A DNA stretch of 64,000 nucleotides from Flavisolibacter ginsengisoli DSM 18119 (GTDB lineage Bacteria; Bacteroidota; Bacteroidia; Chitinophagales; Chitinophagaceae): the NCBI RefSeq assembly GCF_900129295.1, contig NZ_FQUU01000005.1, forward strand, positions 1-64,000, in the 5' to 3' direction. This document shows positions 36,502-45,866 of this stretch, one piece after another. Under the pieces are notes generated by a model. That model searched no databases and had not been told where the DNA came from. It saw only the letters and a program-made list of their open reading frames with translations. Within the stretch, counting starts at the first letter, position 1; every line of letters begins with the position of its first letter. The translations under genes were made by a program, and so were the position numbers.

Positions 36502-37104
36502 TTAAGCAGTATGTTTAAGGAGAAACATTGGGACCTGGTAATCCGGTGCAAAGTCTCCTTCAAACCTTATCTTCCAGTCATAATCTTCCATATAAAGCTC
36601 TAAGTACTCTGTGTCTTCAGCAGTAAGTGGTGCAGTTACTTTGACCAGGAGTTTATTCTTCATCTTCTTTACCTTTTCTTTCTTTGGTTCTTTCAGCCTA
36701 GCCTCCAGTTCCTTTTCAAAGGAAGAAACAAGCAGGGTAAACTGCTCCCGGGTTAAAGAAATACGTTCTTGTTCTGAAAGGAAAGTATACAGGGCAGTGA
36801 ATACATCCCCTTTTTCCATTCCCTGTTTTAAACAGACAATAGCTATGGTCCTTACCAGTTTAAACAAATGCCTGTATCTTCTTTTGGTGGGAACAAAGCG
36901 GTAGATTATGGAAGACATGATATTGCCTGTACCAAACCTTTCAGCACTTCTCCTGCTTCCTTCAAAGGCAGGGTCCTTCCAGTAGCGCTTTGAGTCCACT
37001 CCGGGCAGCATTCTTACCAGGTAGCCCCACAACTGATCATAATAAAAGTTGGTGTCACCATCCACTGTACCTGTTGCCTTAACGTATCCTGTTTGCTTAG
37101 CCAT
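36502..37104 (-). CDS. Uncharacterised Bacteroidota protein, 'DPAF...R...FG' family
   Basis: A 200-residue protein. The N-terminal 65 residues ('TGTVDGDTNFYYDQLWGYLV', 'GVDSKRYWKDPAFEGSRRSA', 'FGTGN') follow a pattern I recall from a family of short hypothetical proteins repeated in Bacteroidota genomes (a short opening, then 'K...GGVD..R...DPAF...R.N..EFG'). The remainder is helical and basic with a Lys/Glu-rich linker near 135-150. No catalytic motif, signal peptide or membrane helix is visible. Confidence 0.7.
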   Translation of the reverse strand: MAKQTGYVKATGTVDGDTNFYYDQLWGYLVRMLPGVDSKRYWKDPAFEGSRRSAERFGTGNIMSSIIYRFVPTKRRYRHLFKLVRTIAIVCLKQGMEKGDVFTALYTFLSEQERISLTREQFTLLVSSFEKELEARLKEPKKEKVKKMKNKLLVKVTAPLTAEDTEYLELYMEDYDWKIRFEGDFAPDYQVPMFLLKHTA

Positions 37105-37234
37105 ATGATATTAGATTTTATAGCTGCAAGATTTTGAAAATCCATGTTAGTTCAAAACCACCATGTCCGTTTTGGCCGCTTTTGGCCGATTTGACCGATA
37201 ATGTCAGCTTTTGGCCGGAAGGGAATTGAGTCGG

Positions 37235-37260
37235 GAGTCTACAGTCTGGAGTCAGGAGCC
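37235..37260 (+). repeat. Left arm of a 26-bp inverted repeat
   Basis: The 26 bases here, read in reverse complement, match 23 of 26 bases at 37604-37629. The arm is itself made of short AGTCT/GAGTC repeats. Arms are 343 bases apart. Confidence 0.7.
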
Positions 37261-37279
37261 TAGGAATACAGGCACCTAA

Positions 37280-37384
37280 TGGTAACCCAAGGTCAGGCAA
37301 CTTGCTACCAAAGCCCTATCTACGGTATACTTAGTGCGTGATCACCACGCAGTATCTATACCGGAGCTATACAGTTGATAGGGC
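37280..37384. other. Nested hairpin segment, possible structured RNA
   Basis: A small hairpin (tggta at 37280-37284 with tacca at 37306-37310, plus an inner caag/cttg) is followed by a long nested one: gccctatc 37313-37320 with gatagggc 37377-37384 (8 bp), cggtata 37323-37329 with tataccg 37357-37363 (7 bp), atact with agtat, and gcgtg 37336-37340 with cacgc 37346-37350 closing a 5-nt loop. The number of stacked perfect stems is well above what chance would give in 100 bases. No known RNA family was recognised. Confidence 0.5.
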
Positions 37385-37603
37385 GTTGATATGCTTCAGA
37401 CCGGTACCAGGTAGAACTGGCCAGCCAGCATAGCAAGGAACTGCAGCCATCTAAAGCCAAGTCATCGTTCGACTCGCCAATTGATTCAAACCTTTATGGT
37501 CTTCTGTCCATTTCCCTTTACTTGAAAATTGAAAATTGAACATTGCTCATTGAATATTATTCATCCTTTATCTATCAATCAAACATTTTTAAGCAGCCTC
37601 TCT

Positions 37604-37629
37604 GCCTCCTGCCTCCAGACTATAGACTC
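37604..37629 (-). repeat. Right arm of the 26-bp inverted repeat
   Basis: Complementary to 37235-37260 with three mismatches. It lies 38 bases before the PAP2 phosphatase start codon. Confidence 0.7.
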
Positions 37630-37667
37630 AACCTCTCTCCGGTATATGGTTTGCAACACACCTTCCT

Positions 37668-38420
37668 ATGTTTCGGTGGATATCAGCAAAGTTCAGGAAG
37701 ACGGCTGCGGCAATGGCTTTATTATCAGTGGAGATGGCGATCGTGGTCAGCCTGTTCGTTTGTGCGCTGGTGGTATTCATTTTTGTTACCCGCCGAATCT
37801 TTTTCATGCACCGCACTGGCTTTGACGAACGTGTGTTTAAATTACTCAGCAGCCATGTCAGTGAAGAGAACAACGAGATTGTGCTGTTCTTCACCTTTCT
37901 GGGCTCGCATGAATTCCTGATCCCGGCCAACCTGGTGCTGATAGGCTATTATCTTTTTATAAGAAAAAAGAAATGGTACTCCATCAAGGTGCCGGCTATA
38001 GCCATCAGCAGCCTGTTGCTGATGTTCATTCTCAAACGCCTCTTCAACCGCCCCAGGCCGGGGATTCCACTGCTTTACGAGGCAAAGGGCCTTAGTTTTC
38101 CGAGTGGTCATGCCCTGATGAGCGTGACCTTTTATGGATTGCTGATCTATATAGTTTTCAAAACCTTCAGGAATAAAGGAGCAAAATGGACCATCATTTC
38201 CCTGTTATTGCTATTGATCCTCATTATCGGGTTTACCCGCATTTACCTGCGGGTGCATTATACCACAGATGTGATAGCGGGCTATTGCATTGGCTTCCTC
38301 TGGTTGGTATTTTCAGTGTGGCTGCTGAACCGGCTGGAAAGATACAGTATGCAGAAGCTGGCCCCTGCTGTTGAGGCACCCGATGCCGAAACGGGGCCGC
38401 CAGGGGCTGCCGCTGATTAA
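37668..38420 (+). CDS. PAP2 superfamily membrane phosphatase
   Basis: A 250-residue integral membrane protein with about six helices. All three phosphatase motifs are present: KRLFNRPRP at residues 123-131, PSGH at 145-148 and RIYLRVHYTTDV starting at Arg191 with His197. Such enzymes dephosphorylate undecaprenyl pyrophosphate, phosphatidylglycerophosphate or lipid A; the substrate here is open. The C-terminal 30 residues are Ala/Pro/Glu-rich and cytoplasmic. Confidence 0.92.
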   Translation: MFRWISAKFRKTAAAMALLSVEMAIVVSLFVCALVVFIFVTRRIFFMHRTGFDERVFKLLSSHVSEENNEIVLFFTFLGSHEFLIPANLVLIGYYLFIRKKKWYSIKVPAIAISSLLLMFILKRLFNRPRPGIPLLYEAKGLSFPSGHALMSVTFYGLLIYIVFKTFRNKGAKWTIISLLLLLILIIGFTRIYLRVHYTTDVIAGYCIGFLWLVFSVWLLNRLERYSMQKLAPAVEAPDAETGPPGAAAD

Positions 38421-38428
38421 AACCAGGT

Positions 38429-38656
38429 TTATTTCTTTGGATTTTTATCGAAAGTGTCTCTTTTAGACAGGTCAACGCGGTTCTCCAGTTTAGCACTGTC
38501 CGTTGCCGGGTGTGCAGTTACATAGGGTGTATCTGCGAGCCCTCCATTAGAGTCAATGGGTTTAATGCCATCATTTACAGCACCGCTTTCTCCCCCATTG
38601 TTGCTGCACGATTGAAGCATAATAAAGCCGGCCATTGCGATCAAAACCTTTTTCAT
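38429..38656 (-). CDS. Small hypothetical lipoprotein
   Basis: A 75-residue product with signal 'MKKVLIAMAGFIMLQSCSN' and lipobox Cys at residue 17. The mature 58 residues are polar and rich in Asp, Asn and Lys, with no conserved domain recognised. It is encoded 5 bases after the stop of a second tiny lipoprotein on the same strand, so both share a transcript. Confidence 0.65.
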   Translation of the reverse strand: MKKVLIAMAGFIMLQSCSNNGGESGAVNDGIKPIDSNGGLADTPYVTAHPATDSAKLENRVDLSKRDTFDKNPKK

Positions 38657-38661
38657 AGTAT

Positions 38662-38853
38662 TTATTTTATTGTTTTTATTGAGCTGTCCCTGTTCATAGA
38701 ATCCATTGAAGCATGGTTATGTATGGAATCATTGGTAACCATAGTGGTGTCTTTATTAACCGTATTGTCAACACCAGTAGGCGCTGCATGCTCTGTTGAA
38801 TTATTGCAGGCACTGAAAACCAATAAGAGTATACATCCATAGATAAGTTTCAT
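38662..38853 (-). CDS. Small hypothetical lipoprotein
   Basis: A 63-residue product with signal 'MKLIYGCILLLVFSACNNS' and lipobox Cys at about residue 16. The mature part is polar, rich in Asp, Asn, Thr and Ser, and similar in composition but not clearly in sequence to the neighbouring 75-residue lipoprotein. The pair could be a recent or ancient duplication, which the short length does not allow one to decide. Confidence 0.62.
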   Translation of the reverse strand: MKLIYGCILLLVFSACNNSTEHAAPTGVDNTVNKDTTMVTNDSIHNHASMDSMNRDSSIKTIK

Positions 38854-38981
38854 GTGATTCTACTTTCCTTTAGTCAAGCAACTACTTTGCCATGGTATAA
38901 ATGATGTAGCAGAGATAATTGGCATATGAAATCTTTAGCAAGGGAAGCAAAAATCTAAGCGTATTCAGAATCTTATAGTGA

Positions 38982-40730
<1,749 letters not shown>

Positions 40731-40762
40731 TGATCGTTTAAGTTTTAAGGTTTAAATAAAGA

Positions 40763-40790
40763 AAGATCCTGCCCCTCCGGGCGGGATCTT
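40763..40790 (+). terminator. Probable terminator after the ABC-F gene
   Basis: A 12-bp stem (40763-40774 with 40779-40790, one mismatch pairable as G-U) with a 4-nt loop. The T-tract (gtcttt) is weak, so termination may be partial. Confidence 0.65.
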
Positions 40791-40890
40791 GTCTTTGGGA
40801 GGGTCTTCCTACGACGAGGGTCATTTTCTGTGCAACAGCCCTTGTATACCTTCGCGGTTCAAGCTTCTTTTCTTACATTGAACACAATTC

Positions 40891-41598
40891 ATGGCACAGT
40901 ACCTCCCATATAGCTTATTTCCATTAGGGGATACTGCCCTGTTAATAGATTTTGGTAATACCATCAATGAAGACATCAATGATGAAGTGTTGCGACTTTT
41001 TCATTTTTTAAAGCAACAAGGACACCCTTTCATTAAAGACCTGGTACCGGCCTATAGCTCCCTTGCAGTGTATTACGATATCATGGATGTTTTGCATCAC
41101 ATGGAGAATGGCATTACAGCTTTTGATGTGATGGCAGAAGTGATTGGTGGGTTATTAAGAAATGCGGGGGAAATGGAAAACACTACTGGTAAAACGATAC
41201 GCATACCTGTCTGTTATGCTGAAAAGTATGCTACAGATATTCACTACCTGGCCTCTCAAAACAATATTTGCATAGAAGAGATCATACGGTTACATACTTC
41301 ACGTACCTACAGGGTTTACATGCTGGGATTTATTCCCGGGTTTTCCTATATGGGAGTGGTGGATGAACGGATCGCTATCAAGCGAAAGCCCGAACCGCAG
41401 CAAGTAGTGGCAGGGTCAGTAGGCATTGCGGGCAGGCAAACAGGTATTTACCCGCTTGACTCGCCCGGTGGTTGGCAGATCATTGGCAGAACACCAGTAA
41501 AGCCATTTGACAGGGACAAAAATCCGCCGGTGTTGTTTGAGCCCGGCGACCAGGTAAAATTTTATTCTATTACGGAAGATGAGTTTACGGATCATTAA
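40891..41598 (+). CDS. pxpB: 5-oxoprolinase subunit PxpB (KipI family)
   Basis: A 235-residue member of the allophanate hydrolase subunit 1 / KipI family: 'SLFPLGDTALLIDFGNTI' at the start, 'IPVCYAEKYATDIHYLASQN', 'YMLGFIPGFSYMGVVDERI' and 'GSVGIAGRQTGIYPLDSPGG'. In bacteria PxpA, PxpB and PxpC together hydrolyse 5-oxoproline (pyroglutamate) to glutamate with ATP. The gene overlaps pxpC by 20 bases and pxpA follows, which fixes the assignment better than the sequence alone would. Confidence 0.94.
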   Translation: MAQYLPYSLFPLGDTALLIDFGNTINEDINDEVLRLFHFLKQQGHPFIKDLVPAYSSLAVYYDIMDVLHHMENGITAFDVMAEVIGGLLRNAGEMENTTGKTIRIPVCYAEKYATDIHYLASQNNICIEEIIRLHTSRTYRVYMLGFIPGFSYMGVVDERIAIKRKPEPQQVVAGSVGIAGRQTGIYPLDSPGGWQIIGRTPVKPFDRDKNPPVLFEPGDQVKFYSITEDEFTDH

Positions 41599-42562
41599 AC
41601 CAGGTGTATTTGATACCATCCAGGATGGTGGCCGCTGGGGTTATCAACACCAGGGAATTAATATTAATGGTCCTATGGATCGTTTTTCTGCACAACTGGG
41701 TAATGCCCTGCTGGGCAAGGAACTAAGGGCACCAGTTATAGAAATGCATTTTCCCAGTGCGCAGATTGAATTTACAAGTCCAACCATTATTTGCCTGACA
41801 GGTGCAGACATGGCACCTACGATTGATGGCAATGAAATACCTATGCACCATCCCATAATGGTGGGTCCCAATGCCTTATTGAAATGCAATCGCATGATGA
41901 GCGGAGCAAGGTGTTACCTGGCGGTGTGGCATGACATGGAATTGAAACAATGGTTGAACAGCTACAGCACCAACCTGCGTGCAGCCGTGGGTGGAATTGA
42001 AGGCCGGAAGCTGGCAAAAGATGATATCATTCCTCTTATAAAAAAAGAAGAAAGCCTGGCTGCATTCCTGAAGGCAAAAGATTGTATTGTGATGCCATGG
42101 AAATCGCAGGAGATCGTAAGCAACCGGAATAATATTCAGTTCATTTATGGCAGCGAATGGCAGTGGATGCCCGCTGAAGCCCGGGAAAGTTTTTTAACCA
42201 GCTGGTTCCAGGTAACCAATGAAGCTGACCGCATGGGTTACAAACTGGCAGGGCCAAAGCTGGAAGGCAGTAATGGTGCAGAACTGGTGTCAGCACCTGT
42301 ATGTTTTGGAACGGTGCAATGGTTACCTGATGGCCAGTTGATCATCCTGATGGCCGACCATCAAACCTCGGGCGGCTACCCCAGGGTGGCCCAGGTGATA
42401 TCGGCACACCTGCCCATACTGGCGCAGAAGAAACCCAACGATGTGATACAATTTGAATTGACTGACCTCACTATTGCAGAATCAAAAAAGATCAAGCAAC
42501 AGAAATACTTACAGCAATTGCAACTGGCCAGTAAATTCCGCATTGAAGAATATATAAGTTGA
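41579..42562 (+). CDS. pxpC: 5-oxoprolinase subunit PxpC (KipA / biotin-dependent carboxyltransferase family)
   Basis: A 327-residue allophanate hydrolase subunit 2-type protein with 'PGVFDTIQDGGRWGYQHQGI', 'INGPMDRFSAQLGNALLG', 'ITLTGADM'-like 'ICLTGADMAPTIDG', and 'TSGGYPRVAQVISAHLPILA' near the end. It partners PxpB in the 5-oxoprolinase complex. Its start lies inside the 3' end of pxpB, so the two are translationally coupled. Confidence 0.94.
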   Translation: MSLRIIKPGVFDTIQDGGRWGYQHQGININGPMDRFSAQLGNALLGKELRAPVIEMHFPSAQIEFTSPTIICLTGADMAPTIDGNEIPMHHPIMVGPNALLKCNRMMSGARCYLAVWHDMELKQWLNSYSTNLRAAVGGIEGRKLAKDDIIPLIKKEESLAAFLKAKDCIVMPWKSQEIVSNRNNIQFIYGSEWQWMPAEARESFLTSWFQVTNEADRMGYKLAGPKLEGSNGAELVSAPVCFGTVQWLPDGQLIILMADHQTSGGYPRVAQVISAHLPILAQKKPNDVIQFELTDLTIAESKKIKQQKYLQQLQLASKFRIEEYIS

Positions 42563-42626
42563 AAAGAATAATGTTAAGTTGCGCCTTCTTTTCAAATCAC
42601 TCACGAAACCCTATTTAAGAGCATAG

Positions 42627-43361
42627 ATGTTGCGGGCCATAGATATTAATTGCGATATGGGCGAAGGTATGGGCAACGACGAAGCCCTAATGCCTTACAT
42701 TAACTCCGCCAACATAGCATGTGGGTTTCATGCCGGAAATGGTGAGACCATCAGGCGCACTATTGAACTGGCCAAATTGTACAACGTGCGTATAGGCGCG
42801 CATCCTTCTTTCCGGGATAAGGACTTTTTTGGTAGGAGGGAACTTGATATTCCAGGGGATAAATTATATGCTATAGTCATTGAGCAGATCATCAAGATGG
42901 ATATGATAGCAAGGGAAAAGGGAGTGAAGTTATACCATGTAAAGCCACATGGCGCCCTGTATAATATGGCTGCAAGAGATCCGAAGATTGCGCGGATCAT
43001 TGCGCAGACGGTAAAGGATTTTGATGAGAGCCTGGTGATCTATGGATTGAGCGGTAGCCACCTGGTAAAAGAATCGCAGGCCATGGGACTGGTGGCGGTC
43101 AATGAAGCCTTTGCAGACAGAACGTACAGGGATGATGGAAGCCTGACACCACGATCGCAACCCAATGCTATAATAACAAATGAAACAGAAAGCCTGCAGC
43201 AGGTGATTCAGATAATGGAGCGGGGCACAGTGACCACTGTTTCGGGAAAGGTGATCCCTATGCAGGCTGAGACCATCTGTATTCATGGTGATGAGAAAAC
43301 GGCGGTTGGCATTGCAAGGACCATCAGCAATGCACTACACCGCAAAATGATGAACCGGTAA
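42627..43361 (+). CDS. pxpA: 5-oxoprolinase subunit PxpA (LamB/YcsF family)
   Basis: A 244-residue protein of normal YcsF length with 'DINCDMGEGMGNDEALMPYI', 'SANIACGFHAGNGETIRRTI', 'GAHPSFRDKDFFGRRELDI', 'VKPHGALYN' and 'VNEAFADRTYRDDGSLTPRS'. The acidic and His residues in these motifs are the conserved ones of the family. It completes the PxpBCA unit for recycling pyroglutamate formed spontaneously from glutamine or glutamate. The gap to pxpC is 64 bases. Confidence 0.95.
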   Translation: MLRAIDINCDMGEGMGNDEALMPYINSANIACGFHAGNGETIRRTIELAKLYNVRIGAHPSFRDKDFFGRRELDIPGDKLYAIVIEQIIKMDMIAREKGVKLYHVKPHGALYNMAARDPKIARIIAQTVKDFDESLVIYGLSGSHLVKESQAMGLVAVNEAFADRTYRDDGSLTPRSQPNAIITNETESLQQVIQIMERGTVTTVSGKVIPMQAETICIHGDEKTAVGIARTISNALHRKMMNR

Positions 43362-43430
43362 ATAGTTTGCAACCAACATTGGCAACACCAAACAGGGATT
43401 ATAATAAACACATTTCCAATTCAACGATCA

Positions 43431-43703
43431 ATGAGAATAGCGCAGGATAAATGGAAGCATTTTTGGGTTGGCATAGCCATGGGATTATTGTTCCAGGCAG
43501 TGGGGATGTATCTTTTGCCTTTGCATTTGTATGTAGCCACTGCTATTAGTTTGATCATTGTGGTAGCTATCAGTTATGGATTTGAATTGTACTCTAAGTT
43601 CACCGGCCATGGTCATTATGAAGTGATGGATGCTGTGGCGGCGATCATTGGAGGGGTGTTGGGGATGGGGGCTGTTGTGGGGATAGAGATGATGGTGGGT
43701 TAA
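43431..43703 (+). CDS. Small membrane protein with N-terminal DKWKHF motif
   Basis: A 90-residue protein with three hydrophobic helices. The N-terminal 'DKWKHFWVGIAMGLLFQAVG' and the central 'ISYGFELYSKFTGHGHYEVM' with 'DAVAAIIGGVLGMGAVVGIE' recall YfiM-like and VanZ-like small membrane proteins, in which an Asp and His near the start and a second Glu/Asp further on are conserved. The function is unknown. It lies 70 bases behind pxpA and may be its last co-transcribed gene. Confidence 0.7.
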   Translation: MRIAQDKWKHFWVGIAMGLLFQAVGMYLLPLHLYVATAISLIIVVAISYGFELYSKFTGHGHYEVMDAVAAIIGGVLGMGAVVGIEMMVG

Positions 43704-43821
43704 GGGCTATTCTGACGTATTGGCAAAAGCTATTAAACATAAAAGCAAAAAGTTATCTTAGCTAACGACTTCGCCAATACGACGAGACGCTGTTTGCAAA
43801 AACTACCGACACCTTATTAAG

Positions 43822-44304
43822 ATGAGAAACTTTACTATTAAAACACGTTTGACAACAAAAGAGTATGCAAAAGTTATGTTTGTGGGACTTTACAAAAAAC
43901 CTGCATTTATACTTTCAACTCTTTTGGGCCTTTATTTTTTAACGACGGTAATTCTTGATTACCTGGGCGTAATTGCCTGGTATGATGAACTCCCGATTTT
44001 TGAAATTGCTTGTGGTACCTTTTTTATGTTAGCACCAACACTAATCGTATTTATCGCCGTCAGACAATTCACATCAAATCCAAGTTTTCAAAATGACACG
44101 GCATATACTTTTGGTGAAAACGGAATTGCCATTCAGTGGACAACGTTCAAGAGTGAGTTTTTGTGGTCGCACATTATCAAGCAAAAAGAACTTAGCAAGT
44201 TTCTCATACTATACCATAACAAAAAGTTTGGGAACTTCATTGACAAAACGAAGTTGACTGCAGAACAGGTAGACTTTATAAAATCAAAAGTGGGACATAA
44301 ATAA
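43822..44304 (+). CDS. YcxB-like membrane protein
   Basis: A 160-residue protein with two membrane helices (about 29-50 and 65-85) followed by a soluble C-terminal domain of about 75 residues: 'AYTFGENGIAIQWTTFKSEF', then 'SHIIKQKELSKFLILYHNKK', then a hydrophilic helix. This layout fits the YcxB-like family, a common but uncharacterised group whose C-terminal part is PH-like. It begins the accessory stretch of small membrane proteins and broken genes. Confidence 0.7.
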   Translation: MRNFTIKTRLTTKEYAKVMFVGLYKKPAFILSTLLGLYFLTTVILDYLGVIAWYDELPIFEIACGTFFMLAPTLIVFIAVRQFTSNPSFQNDTAYTFGENGIAIQWTTFKSEFLWSHIIKQKELSKFLILYHNKKFGNFIDKTKLTAEQVDFIKSKVGHK

Positions 44305-44437
44305 TTCTGCACACAACATTACATTTGGAATCTTTTAATTCGCAACTCAGCTACTGTTTCTTAGAAGGATAGCAACAAGCAAAAGAATAAACAATTTGCT
44401 TTGCCATAATTTACACTTACAACCTGTAACTGACAAA

Positions 44438-44577
44438 ATGAAAATATTTCAATTCGTAACAGAAGCAGTTGGATGGCTCCAAATAATGGCTTCTCCCTTT
44501 GCCGCAGGACTTTTACTCGGGGGATAGTATACTTAGTAAAGAGGGATATTGTAGGACTTAGTATAGGTATTTACTTC
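44438..44577 (+). pseudogene. N-terminal remnant of a small membrane protein gene, interrupted by the RAYT unit
   Basis: ATG at 44438 opens 29 codons (MKIFQFVTEAVGWLQIMASP...) ending in TAG at 44525. Shifting frame near 44520 continues 'GIVYLVKRDIVGLSIGIYF' up to the left REP at 44578. Joined, these read like the first half of a common Bacteroidota small membrane protein ('FQFLIEAFGWLQI.ASP..IG..IG'). Behind the right REP (45234-45257) a short frame ends KKVIKKE and a TGA that overlaps the next gene's ATG, a candidate for the lost C-terminus. The match to the remembered family is my inference. Confidence 0.5.
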
Positions 44578-44611
44578 CCTCGCGTGTCTCCTGAAAGGGA
44601 CTCGCGGGTTT
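44578..44611 (+). repeat. Left REP palindrome of the RAYT unit
   Basis: Core gtctcctgaaagggactcgcg with a hairpin of GCG.GTC against GACTCGC around a central tcctgaaagg. It matches the reverse complement of 45200-45233 except at four positions near the left end and one in the right tail region. Confidence 0.8.
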
Positions 44612-44635
44612 CAGTTTGATGACGTAAATTGAATT

Positions 44636-45200
44636 ATGGCCATTGAAACTTCAGTTACATCGAAGGGGATATACTTCATAATATTTACCTGTCATAACTG
44701 GCTTCCATTAATAGATACCGCTGATGCCTATGCAGATGTATATAAATTCTTTGAAGTAATAAAAAGGGATGGGAATGACATAGTAGGATATGTGATCATT
44801 CCTAATCATTTACAAGAATACTTCTAAAAAGCTCAATACGATTATAGGTAATGGTAAAAGGTTCCTGGCTTATGATATAGTAAAAAAGCTACAACAGAGG
44901 AAAGAATTTGAGTTGCTGAATCTGTTAGCTTCAGTGGTAGAGCAAAAAGACAGGTCAAGGGGCAAGAAACATGAGGTATGGAAACCGGGATTTGATGTAA
45001 AAGAATGCAGGACAGAAAAGTTCCTGCTGCAAAAGCTCAATTACATTTATGATAATCCTGTAAAGGAGAAGTGGATGTTAGCTAAAGACAATGAAGCGTA
45101 TGATCATTCTTCCTGTCTTTTCTATTTTAAGAAGAAACATAGATTCTGTGAGGTAACTCATTATGAAGAAGTGCTGGATTGGGAGAATATGTACCAGTGA
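44636..45200 (+). pseudogene. Broken REP-associated tyrosine transposase (RAYT, Y1/HUH type)
   Basis: Frame 1 (44636-44827) reads 'KGIYFIIFTCHNWLPLIDTA' and 'VGYVIIPNHL', the start of the HUH domain, then stops. The other frame continues from about 44815 with 'KNTSKKLNTIIGNGKRFLAY', 'GFDVKECRTEKFLLQKLNYI' (catalytic Tyr region) and 'YDNPVKEKWMLA', ending 'EEVLDWENMYQ' at 45200. The break falls immediately after 'PNHL', where a second His of the HUH motif and a few codons are missing: a small deletion with frame change. Without HUH the protein cannot act. Confidence 0.82.
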
Positions 45201-45233
45201 AATCCGCGAGTCCCTTTCAGGAGACTCGCGGAG
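45200..45233 (-). repeat. Right REP palindrome of the RAYT unit
   Basis: Inverted copy of 44578-44611; hairpin GCGAGTC/GACTCGC with a 10-nt centre. Its left base overlaps the stop codon region of the transposase remnant. Confidence 0.8.
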
Positions 45234-45254
45234 GAAGAAAGTAATAAAAAAGGA

Positions 45255-45683
45255 ATGATGGTCGATCCTTATAAAAATATCAGAACAGCAGTCTTTCTAT
45301 CGCAATATGGACTTCTTCTATTTGGAGGCGTTATTGCCATAATAGTCGTTGCAGGCATCTGGCCGGCTTTTAATTTTTACCCTATCCTTGGTTTGATGTT
45401 TGGTGTTGTTTTACGCACCTTGTTTATTCAAACCAGATATGTCGCTGGGTTCGAAATAAGAGAAGAAGAGTTGCAAATAAAGTATATCACCTCTTTTTTT
45501 ACTGAGCGCACCTATCAAAAAGCCCTTAATGAGATATCTGATATTAACCTGGAGGAAACTGGTGAACTTAACATAGTGACGATAGGCAAATGCGAGACTT
45601 TTGATTTAGCGAAAAAGAAGATAAAAAGAGATATTGAGGCAAAGGTCAATTCGGCTAACATCGCCTCCAAAAAGCAGGGCTGA
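45255..45683 (+). CDS. Hypothetical membrane protein with two helices and a PH-like tail
   Basis: A 142-residue protein. Two hydrophobic helices at about 15-35 and 40-60 are followed by 'VAGFEIREEELQIKYITSFF', 'ERTYQKALNEISDINLEET' and a Lys-rich end, a pattern like bacterial PH or YcxB-type tails. A ggagg-like sequence lies 20 bases upstream. The start is an ATGATG pair; the second ATG overlaps a TGA stop of the remnant frame behind the right REP, suggesting that it was once coupled to the interrupted gene. Confidence 0.65.
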   Translation: MMVDPYKNIRTAVFLSQYGLLLFGGVIAIIVVAGIWPAFNFYPILGLMFGVVLRTLFIQTRYVAGFEIREEELQIKYITSFFTERTYQKALNEISDINLEETGELNIVTIGKCETFDLAKKKIKRDIEAKVNSANIASKKQG

Positions 45684-45866
45684 GAAATAATCTTTCAACT
45701 AATTATCTTTAATCAGCAACCGAATGGCATAGAAGCAGTAGAATATAAAATTTCCCTGCCTTCGTAAGGCAGTTTTCCGTTGTACCTGCCGTACGTTGTG
45801 CGCAATGAAAAGTTCCTTTGTTGCAAGACTCGTAACTTGTTAACAACACTAAACAGGACCCTGACA

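Larger units (their letters stand above)
37105..37667. other. 563-base intergenic region with inverted repeats and structured segment
   Basis: No credible coding frame. From left to right it holds: three 'ttttggccg'-like repeats (about 37170-37217); the left 26-bp inverted-repeat arm (37235-37260); two nested-hairpin segments (37280-37384); an A/T-rich stretch with the direct repeat 'ttgaaaattgaaaattgaa' (about 37522-37540); and the right 26-bp arm (37604-37629). The PAP2 gene promoter must lie at the right end, but no clear TAnnTTTG box was seen. Confidence 0.6.
44305..44635 (+). other. 331-base region holding a gene remnant and the left REP
   Basis: No intact gene. It contains the start of a small membrane protein gene (from 44438, described separately) and, at its right end, the left terminal repeat of the RAYT unit. 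Bases 44305-44437 show nothing recognisable. Confidence 0.55.
44578..45233 (+). mobile_element. REP-flanked RAYT unit (transposase remnant between inverted REPs)
   Basis: The unit consists of two near-identical 34-base palindromic REPs in inverted orientation (44578-44611 and 45200-45233) around a broken tyrosine transposase gene of the RAYT/IS200-like kind. The REPs match in 30 of 34 positions. Left and right flanks look like two halves of one small membrane gene. This suggests insertion of the whole unit, which is unusual since RAYTs are mostly described as resident, non-jumping genes. Confidence 0.7.

Noticed and set aside
37460-37480. T-loop-like 'gttcgactc', possible tRNA or tmRNA end
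   Set aside because: No acceptor stem, no CCA-like end and no matching D or anticodon arm on either side; only the loop sequence fits.
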